A stretch of 64,000 nucleotides of DNA from the NCBI GenBank assembly GCA_018398585.1, contig JAGTTD010000024.1, forward strand, positions 11,808,071 to 11,872,070, written 5' to 3'. Source of the stretch: Simmondsia chinensis (Eukaryota; Streptophyta; Magnoliopsida; Caryophyllales; Simmondsiaceae). Of the stretch, positions 55,692 through 64,000 are shown one piece after another (the stretch's first letter is position 1; each line of letters opens with the position of its first letter). The notes under the pieces are model-generated. The model was not told where the DNA came from. It worked only from the letters and a program-made list of their open reading frames with translations, and did not search any database. Both the position numbers and the translations under genes were made by a program.

Positions 55692-56350
55692 CTTGAAGCA
55701 ATGTGTACTTGGAAAGTATTTGTTGACGGATCTGCAAACTCAGAGGGCCGCGGTGCAAGCATAGTGTTGATCAACCCGGAAGGGGAACGTGCGGAGTATG
55801 CGGTAAGACTACACTTTGAAGCAACTCACAATGAGACCGAGTACGAGGACCTGTTGCTCGGTATGGATTTCGCTAAGGCTGCAGGGGCGGCTCGCCTGGA
55901 GGTTTATAGCGATTCAGAGTTAGTAGTAAACCAAGTTACAGGAAGCTATGGGGTAAAAGAACCGCACCTGTCCCAGTACCTGGAATTAGTCCGAGCCAAG
56001 GTCTCTGCCTTTCAAGACTTCAAGATACAGAGCATCTCCAGAGAAAGTAATTGCCGTGCGGACGAACTAAGCCGCCTGGCTAGCACTGGAAGTAAGGATT
56101 CAAGCGGGTGTATTCATACTCACGAATCCAACGTTAAATACGTGGATCAGGCTGCGCCCATAAATGTGATGCAAGTACAAGGGGAGGATGGGCGGATGCG
56201 TCCAATTCTAGACTTCATCCTTCACGGTAAGGAGCCCGCGGATAAAACTGAAGCGCGAAGGCTGAGGAGGCGGGCGGTACACTTCACAATAATCAATCAA
56301 CAGCTCTACAAAAGGTCATTCACACATCCCCTGCTGAAATGTCTCACATA
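55692..56350 (+). pseudogene. Second, archaeal-type RNase H of element B
   Basis: CTWKVFVDGSANSEGRGASI gives the first catalytic Asp; NETEYEDLLLGMDFAKAAGA the Glu; EVYSDSELVVNQV the second Asp; ESNCRADELSRLAS the last acidic position. All four acidic positions look intact. This extra domain defines the Tat lineage among plant gypsy elements. The frame is continuous with the preceding RNase H from 55527 and ends at 56349. Confidence 0.85.
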
Positions 56351-57427
56351 GGAAGAAGGGGACTACGTTTTAAGAGAAATTCACGAAGGGATCTATGGAG
56401 TTCACATTGGAAAATGAGCCCTTGCTGGAATGGCGTTAAGAGCAGGATACTTCTGGCCTACCCTGAGGAAGGACGCCTGTACCCTTGTGTGAAAATGCGA
56501 CAAATGCCAAAGATTTGCACCCCTCATCCACGCTCCCGGTGCTCCACTGCAGCCCATTGTTGACCCTATACCCTTCGATCAATGGGGAATGGACATCTTA
56601 GGTCCCTTTCCCTTAGCCAGCGGACAAAGAAAGTTCTTGATAGTGGCTGTAGACTACTTTAGTAAGTGGGTAGAAGCTGAGGCGGTAGCTCGGATTACTG
56701 ATAATGCGACCCGGCAATTTCTGTGGAAGAATATCATCACACGCTTTGGAATCCCTAGGGCTGTCATCACTGACAACGGGACACAGTTTGACTCGCCACG
56801 GTTCCGACCATACTGCCAATGCATGAACATTGCTCTCCATTTCACATCCGTTGCTTTCCCCCAGAGCAACGGGCAAACTAAGGCCGAAAATAAGCAGATA
56901 CTCAATGGGCTTCGAAGGAGGCTGGATGAAGCTAAGGGAAGATGGGTAGAAGAGTTACCTAGCGTACTCTGGGCCCACCGCACGATCTACCGCGTAGCTA
57001 CCGGGGAAACCCCGTTCATGCTGACCTATGGTACTGAGGCGGTAATCTCAGTAGAAGTGGGAGAACCTAATTACTGCGTACAACACTATGATCACCTATG
57101 CAATGAAGATCAGGGGAGGTGCACATTGGATTTGGTAGAGGAGGTCAGAGAAGACGCCCTTCTTAGGATAGTAGCTCAAAGGCAAAGAGTATCTCAGTAT
57201 CACAATAAACGCTTGAGGATAAGGAGCCTGGAAGTGGGGGACCTGGCCCTGTGATGGGCCAGCATCGTGCCCCAAGCGATAGGTGCCGGCAAGGTGGCTG
57301 CAAATTGGGAAGGGCCCTACCGCGTGACTCAAAAGTTGGGGGTGGGAAGTTACAAGTTAGAACGCATGGACGGTTCCCAGGTACCTCGAGTGTGGAACAT
57401 CAAGAATCTCAAAAAATACTACTCATA
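56339..57427 (+). pseudogene. Integrase of element B, catalytic Glu changed to Lys
   Basis: HHCC finger: HEGIYGVHIGK then KCDKCQRFAP, with stops near 56414 and 56491. The core (56589-57254, 221 codons open) has Asp in GMDILGPFPL and in ITDNGTQFDS (codon 56772). The third catalytic position, 36 codons later, reads NGQTKAEN with AAG at 56880-56882 instead of a Glu codon. The C terminus (57265-57427, ANWEGPYRVTQKLG.. VWNIKNLKKYYS) follows a TGA at 57252. Confidence 0.9.
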
Positions 57428-57818
57428 GCTTGGTAAGTCGTGAAAGAATTTATGTAAAATATTAGATCTATATAGACGCCGCACAAGTTGTAACCCAGGA
57501 AAATTGGGACGGTACCCCATGTGCATAAATAAATTGTACATTCCCAAAGATTGCAGCAACATAGATCAAAAGAAGCCCAGGCTATTAAAGTCGTAGTTTA
57601 AAGAAAAACAATTAGAAGTAATGCACAACAAACTATCATTAGTTTTAATAAAACATACATCTGGTAGGAAAATTGAGGAACCTCTGCCTCTAAGTATGCT
57701 ACGTACATATAAGTCGAAAAATAGGGGGTTACAACAAAAAGGGGCGCCCCCTTGTATTCCCCTTTACATTTATAAAAGGAGAAAGGGAAAAACAAAAAGC
57801 TGAACTCAAGGTTTGAGC
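57428..57818 (+). other. Spacer between integrase and the antisense gene
   Basis: AT-rich with no recognised feature. It includes the probable 3' UTR of the antisense transcript (minus). Confidence 0.4.
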
Positions 57819-60368
57819 CTAGCCGCCACCAGCACCTCCCCGAGAGCGAACAATTTCCTGGCAAAGCTGGTCTGCCATCCACTGAAGGGATTCACGGCTA
57901 AGCTGAGGATGGCTGCGAGCTAGACGCCATGCAAATGATGACAAACCCGAAGCAAAACCCTCCCAATAGAAGGTGCTCGTGGACGAATGAAACTCATCAC
58001 TTTCCCTAAAACGGGAAACCGCCTCCGCGGCCTCGGACTAGGCATGCTGCACCTCGGTAAGAAGCATCTTTGATCGCGTCTGCTGGGAAGAGAGTTCTTC
58101 TTGCAGTTTCCTAAAACCCTCCCTCAGTCCTTGAGCTTCAGCGGCCAAAGCTTCTTTCTCCTCCCTGAGCTTGCCAACGCTGTCTTTCAAGCCTTGAGAC
58201 TCGACCGCCAAGATCTCCTTCTCCCTCTCTACCATTCGTGTGGTTCTAGCCTGTTCCTCTCTTTCCTCTTCAGCTCTCCGTGCCACCTCCACTGCCTCCT
58301 TTTTTTCATCCCACAACCGGGCCAGTTCCTGCGCAGCGGCTTCTTGCTCACGAAACCATCCTAAGGCCATAGCAGCCGACAGGGAGCTGACCTGAAAGAT
58401 AAGTTACCAAAGCATGTAGTTAACATGGCAACAGCTTAAAGGTATAGTGAGCGGTTTTACCTTAGCAACACAAGAAGCTACTGTGTTGCTAGTCACAACT
58501 TGCGGATCTTCAGAAGAAAGAACCGCCAAGGCGGCGTGCTGAATGGCATTGACACTTTGGCGAGGGAAAAGGTTGGCGGAATCCCCAGGCCGTGCACCTT
58601 CCTCAATGGGAGCTCCCTCTTCTCTAGGAACCTCCCTTTGAGGCTCAGGAGGAGCGCCGGCAAGGTCGTTAGGGGCAGTTAGGTCTATGTGGAAGGAGGG
58701 AAGAAGGTTGTCGTCTATTTGAACGTCAGGCCTCACATCTGCTACCGCCTCCTGGGGCGATCCTAGCAACAAAGATGAGGTCTTGACAGGGGACCTTCCT
58801 CTTGAAGACGAAGGGGCGGGCATTACCGTCTCTACCGGTGGCGGTTCCAAGGGCCTCTCTCCTTCTTCTTCCCTTTCTGACTGAAGGCCTACATCCACCC
58901 TTTCTCCCAGAACCTGAGCGGCTGGACTGCTAGCAGGTGTTGGTAAAGGTTCACTCACGGTCACTCCCGACAAGGTGACGGTAACGGCAGGCGCAACACT
59001 GGGCCCCTCCTCCACCAAAGGTTCCATTGCTGGGGCATCCTGAGGATGAGGCGCGGCTGATGATCCACCATTCCCTTGACGGGGCATAGAAGTGTGCATT
59101 TCCTGACCACTCGGAGCTGGAAAAGACCCCCCAGCAGCAGGAGAAGCTTGGACTATGGGAATCTCAGAAGTGACCTCTGGCAAGACGGGCACCTTCGAAC
59201 TACCGCCTGAAGCGGGAGCCTCCTCCCGTGACTTTTTAGACCGTGTGACCATCTTACGAGGTCCCTCACCGTCCTCTTACTCCTCCTAACGGTTTTCTTA
59301 CCTACATCTTCACCTCCTCCTCTTGCGGCGGCCGTCTTCTTGCCTTCCTTGGCGGCTTTCTTACCTTCCTCCTCACCCTTTCGCCCCTTTTTCCTCTGCT
59401 CCTCACTGCCGGACTCTGTGAGGGCCACAATATCCACATCGGCTTCTGGTCCTGGAAAGAAGTAGTTAAGCAGTCAAGATAGAGTTATTAAATGGCAGTA
59501 TAAACCAAAAAGAAAATTTGCCCATCCCAGAGAATTACTCACCACTAACCGGTCGGGCGCATAAGCCTGCCCGTATCAAAACTTTCTCCTGGCACAACAC
59601 CTCTTTGGTAGCGAGGTACCGTGCACCCGAATCCCTCTCAAAGTATCGAACTACCTCCTTGTCTAGGTAAGACAGCTCGTCCGCTGAGGGAACACTACAC
59701 TTATTCAGCGGGGTCCAATAATGAGGGATGCCAAGGGGATAAGGGGGTCTTACCCAAACAAGCCTGTTCTGCCAAAAATTCACCTTTGAGGGGTTGAGCT
59801 CCACAAACTTAACCCCGCTCTTCCCCTCAAAGCTAACAACGCCTTTTAATTGTTTGGCCCTAAACAAAAAATCAAAACTACGGGTGGAGGGAGTTACTCC
59901 GGCCACAAAACAGGTAAGAAAGAAACCGTAAATGTTACGAAAGCCATTAGGGGTAATTTGGCTAGGACATATTGAGTACTGCCTAAAAACCCACTCCAGG
60001 ATGGGCGGCAAGGGAAATCACAAGCTGGCATCCAAGGAGTCCACACTAACAGCAAATAATTCAGGGGAATGAGGGTATAAAATATTATCGCTCTCCCGGG
60101 GGCTAACAACTTCTTAATCATTTGGAAAAAAATATTTTTTGCGGAATTTTCTCATTCCCTCCACCGTGGCTAATGAGGATACAAGGTTTCCTAGGGGAAG
60201 AGCCGTAGCTGTATCGGGATACTGAGCGCGAACGGCCATTTCCTCAGGAGAAGTTGGTGATGAGGGAGCCAGTTGCGATAAGGGCTCCACCGTCATTCCC
60301 TCATCAGAAGATGCTTCTCCAGCACGGTCTGAACGTCCACTGCCATTCTGCACATGTTTTGGAGCCAT
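57819..60368 (-). pseudogene. Antisense extra ORF (aORF) of element B, spliced
   Basis: Three exons on the strand opposite to gag-pol: 60368-59543, 59451-58461 and 58391-57819. Introns of 91 bp (GTGAGT..TTTCCAG) and 69 bp (GTAAAA..TTTCAG) keep phase. Exon 1 has the plant 'putative gypsy type transposon' look (FPLPPILEWVFRQYSICPSQ, NFWQNRLVWVRPPYP, PLGIPHYWTPL). Exon 2 is basic, then Pro/Ser-rich; exon 3 begins VSSLSAAMALGWFREQEAAA, then a Glu-rich coiled coil, then WMADQLCQEIVRSRGGAGGG before the TAG at 57819. Defects: TAA near 60115 and TGA near 60020 in exon 1, one frameshift near 59260, TAG near 58040. Such antisense ORFs are known in Retand/Tat elements; their function is unknown. An upstream exon (to about 60730, donor GTAAGATC at 60423) is possible. 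Confidence 0.8.
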
Positions 60369-60873
60369 TTAACTAGTTAAAAAAAAAAAAAGTAAATAAA
60401 GAGAAGTTAGAGAGGGATCTTACCCTGAGGAAAGGTAGAAGTCCCGCCAGAATTTCCCGTTGGTAAGGCGGGGGATTTGGTTTCAGATGAAGAGAATACC
60501 GTCTCAGGACCAGGCCAACACCCAGAAGGGGAAAATCCCTGGTCAAAAAACACCCCGCCTCCCCAGGGCAAACGGCAGGACAGCCGGCTAAAATCGCGGT
60601 AAGATCATAAATGAGCTGGGGGTCCAGCTCGATGCCTTAGTCAAGCTCGTCCACGGGACCTCAAGCTCCACCAGGGGAACCTTGGATTCCACCATGGATG
60701 TCTCATCCGGGAGATACGGCCTGACATGCGAAGGGCAAAAATGAAAAGGAAAGAAAAACCCAAAAAGCGTTTCGAAAATAGCGGGAAAATGAGTAAATAC
60801 CTTTGAATCATCACGAGAATGAGTGGAAGCAAGGATCGAAGGTGAACTAGAGGAAGCAATGCAGAAATCGGGG

Positions 60874-60973
60874 CGAAATTCTGCAAAGTAGAGTGAGAAA
60901 TGGAAATTAGGGCTTTTGAGGGACGAAATTCTGCAAAATAGAGTGAGAAATGGAAATTAGGGCTTTTGAGGGG
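60874..60973 (-). repeat. 50-bp tandem duplication in the antisense leader
   Basis: CGAAATTCTGCAAAGTAGAG at 60874 and CGAAATTCTGCAAAATAGAG at 60924 start two 50-bp units with two differences. They lie immediately downstream of the antisense TATA box, so they duplicate the presumed start region. Confidence 0.85.
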
Positions 60974-60980
60974 TTTTATA
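60974..60980 (-). promoter_or_regulatory. TATA box of the antisense gene
   Basis: Minus strand CGTATAAAACCCCTC, followed by a pyrimidine-rich leader in the direction of the antisense ORF. It suggests that this ORF has its own promoter inside the element. Confidence 0.55.
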
Positions 60981-61039
60981 CGAAAAGGGGTCAAAAAGGG
61001 CAAAGGAAGAGAGAGGAGTACCACGTGGCGTAGGCCCTT

Positions 61040-63055
61040 GGGCCTCATGAATATCGGTTAACCGGTTATCCTTCACCTAATGTGAAGGATTACGGACGAT
61101 TGGCTTTCACCTAATGTGGAAGCCCACAGTATTCTAAGTCCCTTTAACAATGGGGGCTTAGTGTTTCTTGCTCAGGTTCAAGAGAAGGAGTAAGAAACTG
61201 TTAAGCAGTTGGCTTTCACCTAATGTGGAAGCCCACGGTATTCTAAGTCCCTTTAACAATGGGGCCTTAGTGTTTATTGCTCAGGTTCAAGAGAAGGAGC
61301 AAGAAACGGTTAACTGGTTATCCTTCACCTAATGTGACGGATTACGAGCGGTTGGCTTTCACCTAACGTGGAAGCCCACGGTATTCTAAGTCCCTTTAAC
61401 AATGGGGGCTTAGTGTTTCTTGCTCAGGCTCAAGAGAAGGAGTAAGAAACGGTTAAGCGGTCGGCTTTCACCTAATGTGGAGGCCCACGATATTCTAATT
61501 CCATTTAACAATGGGGGCTTAGTGTTTCTTGCTCAAGTTCAAGAAAAGGGCCAAGAAACGGTTAACCGGTTATCCTTCACCTAATGTGAAGGATTACGAG
61601 CGGTTAGCTGTCACCTAATGTGAAAGCTCATAATACTCTAAGTCCCTTTAACAATGGGGGCTTGGTGTTTCTTGTTCAGGTTGAAGAGAAGGAGCAAGAA
61701 ACTGTTAGGCGGTTATCCTTCACCTAACGTAAAGGATCACAGCCGGTTAGCTATCACCTAATGTGAAAGCTCATAATACTCTAAGTCCCTTTAACAATGG
61801 GGGCTTTGTGTTTCTTGTTCAGGTTGAAGAGAAGGAGCAAGAAACTGTTAGGCGGTTATCCTTCACCTAACGTAAAGGATCACAGCCAGTCAGCTTTCAC
61901 ATAATGTGTTGCCCACGGTATTCTAAGTCCCTTTAACAATGGGAGCTTGGTGTTTCTTGTTCAGGTTCAAGAAAAGGAGCAAGAAACGGTTAACCGGTTA
62001 TCCTTCACCTAATGTGAAGGATTACGAGCGGTTAGCTGTCACCTAATGTGAAGGCTCATAATACTCTAAGTCCCTTTAACAATGGGGGCTTGGTGTTTCT
62101 TGTTTAGGTTGAAGAGAAGGAGCAAGAAACTGTTAGGAGATTATCCTTCACCTATGGTAAAGGATCATAGCCGGTCAGCTGTCACCTAATGTAAAAGCTC
62201 ATAATACTCTAAGTCCCTTTAACAATGGGGGCTTGGTGTTTCTTGTTCAGGTTGAAGAGAAGGAGCAAGAGACTATTAGGCGGTTAATCTTCACCTAACA
62301 TAAAGGATCACGGCCGGTCAGCTATCACCTAATGTGAAAGCTCATAATACTCTAAGTCCCTTTAACAATGGGGGCTTGGTGTTTCTTGTTCAGGTTGAAG
62401 AGAAGGAGCAAGAAACTGTTAGGCAGTTATCCTTCACCTAATGTCAAGGATCACAGCCGGTCAACTTTCACCTAATGTAGAAGCCCACGGTATTCTAAGT
62501 CCCTTTAACAATGGGGGATTGATGTTTCTTGTTCAGGTTGAAGAGAAGAAGCAAGAACTGTTAGGCGGTTATCCTTCACCTAAAGTAAAGGATCATAGTC
62601 GGTTAGCTGTCACCTAATGTGAAAGCTCATAATACTCTAAGTCCCTTTAACAATGGGGGCTTGGTGTTTCTTGTTCAGGTTGAAGAGAAGGAGCAAGAAA
62701 CTGTTAGGCAGTTATCCTTCACCTAACATAAAGGATCACAGCCGGTCAGTTGTCACCTAATGTGAAAGCTCATAATACTTTAAGTCCCTTTAACAGTGGG
62801 GGCTTGGTGTTTCTTGTTCAGGATGAAGAGAAGGAGCAAGAAACTGTTAGGCGGTTATCCTTCACCTAACGTGAAGGATCACAGCCAGTCAGGTGTCACC
62901 TAATGTAAAAACACATAATACTCTAAGTCCCTTTAACAATGGGCGCTTGGTGTTTCTTATTCAGGTTGAAGAGAAGGAGCAAGAAAGTGTCATGCGGTTA
63001 TCCTCCGCCTAACGTGAAGGATTACAAGTGGTTATCCGTCACCTGACGTAAAAAC
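61040..63055 (+). repeat. Tandem array, 143-bp unit (about 14 copies)
   Basis: CTAAGTCCCTTTAACAATGG recurs at 61134, 61243, 61386, 61495 (variant), 61638, 61781, 61923, 62066, 62209, 62352, 62495, 62637, 62780 (variant) and 62923. Spacing is 142-143 bp except two 109-bp units that lack 34 bp. Each unit contains short inverted pairs such as CCTTCACCTAATGTGAAGG. No coding. Confidence 0.95.
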
Positions 63056-63059
63056 ACCG

Positions 63060-63640
63060 GGGCGATTGTATGTCCCACCTAACATCAGGGACGGGCGGTA
63101 AACTCTCACCGGTTTGAGAGCCCGCGATTGTGTGTGCCCCATCTAACATCGGGGCGGTTGTGTATGTCCCACCTAAGATCAGGGACGGTCGGTAAACTCT
63201 CACCGGTTTGAGAGCCCGCAATTGTGTGTTCCCTATCTAACACCGGGGCGGTTGTGTATGTCCCACCTAAGATCAGGGACGGGCGGTAAACTCTCACCGG
63301 TTTGAGAGCCCGCAATTGTGTGTGCCCCATGTAACACCGGGGCGGTTGTGTATGTCCCACCTAACATCAGGGACGGGCGGTAAACTCTCACCGGTTTGAG
63401 AGCCCGCAATTGTGTGTGCCCCATCTAATACCGGGGCGGTTGTGTATGTCCCACCTAACATCAGGGACGGGCGGTTAACTCTCACCGGTTTGAGAGCCCG
63501 CAATTGTATGTGCCCCATCTAACACCGGGGCGGTTGTGTATGTCCCACCTAACATCAGGGACGGGCGGTAAACTCTCACCCGCTTGAGAGTCCGCGATTG
63601 TGCACCCCATCTAACGCCGGGACGGTTGCTTGCATCTCAG
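63060..63640 (+). repeat. Tandem array, 94-bp unit (about 6 copies)
   Basis: TGTCCCACCTAA.ATCAGGGA recurs at 63071, 63165, 63259, 63353, 63447 and 63541, exactly 94 bp apart. The unit contains CTCACCGGTTTGAGAGCCCG. It follows directly on the 143-bp array, sharing CACCTAACGT-like words with it. Confidence 0.95.
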
Positions 63641-64000
63641 CTTGCACAAGGGCGGTAATTAGCTCACACAAATATAAGCGGGCACTACAAAGTAGCAAAC
63701 CGTGACAGGGACACAGATAAAGTTTAAAAATATACAAGGGTATTTATATATATTACAACAGAACGTCATTACATCAAGTTTCAGATATTACAGCTACATT
63801 GCCAAAAGTAATATACAGTAAAGATCTAAAATATCCTCCTACACTTAGTACGATCTACTCAAGCGCGACATGAGGTACCATGGGATCATTCCCACAACGA
63901 AACAAAGAACCCAAATATGGAAATAGCTGAGTTTGAAACTCCCCCTAGTAATGTCCTAAGAAAACTGGGCGGCCACAGAAATCACCATGAAGCGAACACC
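63641..64000 (+). other. Element B 3' region before the (unseen) 3' LTR
   Basis: Mixed sequence with a short GGGTATTTATATATATTACA run near 63739. No coding signal and no LTR match within the window. Confidence 0.4.

Larger units (their letters stand above)
52200..64000 (+). mobile_element. Ty3/gypsy element B (Tat/Retand/Ogre type), runs off right edge
   Basis: Plus-strand order: LTR, PBS, gag, protease, RT, RNase H, a second (archaeal-type) RNase H, integrase. A long region follows with an antisense gene and tandem arrays; the 3' LTR must lie beyond 64000. The double RNase H, antisense extra ORF and array-rich 3' region are hallmarks of the Tat lineage. Stops, a deletion in RT and an integrase active-site change make it defective. 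Confidence 0.9.

Noticed and set aside
58101..58364. 87-codon plus-strand frame
   Set aside because: Complement of the Glu-rich coiled coil of the antisense ORF exon 3.
63039..63518. Overlapping minus-strand frames encoding repeated 'GHTQLRALKPVRVYRPS' peptides
   Set aside because: They are translations of the 94-bp tandem array; each copy has a shifted frame because 94 is not a multiple of three.
61040..63640. CRISPR-like array
   Set aside because: Units are adjacent and alike over their whole length, with no unique spacers; plant nuclear context.

Overview
The window reads as nuclear DNA of a eudicot plant: AT-rich, with long introns, Ty1/copia and Ty3/gypsy retrotransposons of plant type, hAT-type MITEs, and two plant genes. 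Species cannot be told from the sequence. Most of the 64 kb is transposable-element sequence in layers. Nearly every element protein is broken by stops or frameshifts, so most open frames here are relics.

Layout. 1-1646: start of a minus-strand gypsy element (protease, gag, PBS, LTR) sitting in a copia fragment. 2110-10906: plus-strand gypsy element A (gag, protease, RT, RNase H, integrase, 3' LTR), interrupted by a 2.3-kb LTR insertion with a 5-bp target-site duplication and by a 376-bp insertion with an 11-bp duplication. 11022-12725: 3' part of a LINE (minus) with an LTR-like insertion. 13541-19205: a complete three-exon TENA_E gene of thiamin salvage, with a SINE piece and two MITEs in its introns. 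19500-20932: a foldback MITE with a solo LTR inside. 21400-26370: LTR pieces of several families. 26375-31393: a structurally complete, decayed copia element (minus) with LTRs and TSD. 31602-32262: a MITE with terminal inverted repeats of about 68 bp.

33084-34203 holds the second gene, a group S1 bZIP factor (minus). Its leader carries the conserved SC-peptide upstream ORF used for sucrose-dependent translational repression. 34624-37700: a decayed hAT transposon with GGGCC-rich ends. 37740-52200: more LTRs, MITEs, a SINE with TSD and two copia relics.

52200 to the right edge is gypsy element B of the Tat/Retand/Ogre type: 51-bp minisatellite in the LTR, gag, protease, deleted RT, two RNase H domains, integrase with the catalytic Glu replaced by Lys, then an antisense gene with its own TATA box and introns, then two satellite-like arrays (143-bp and 94-bp units) in the 3' untranslated region. 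The antisense gene and the arrays, together with the bZIP upstream ORF, are the most interesting parts of the window.
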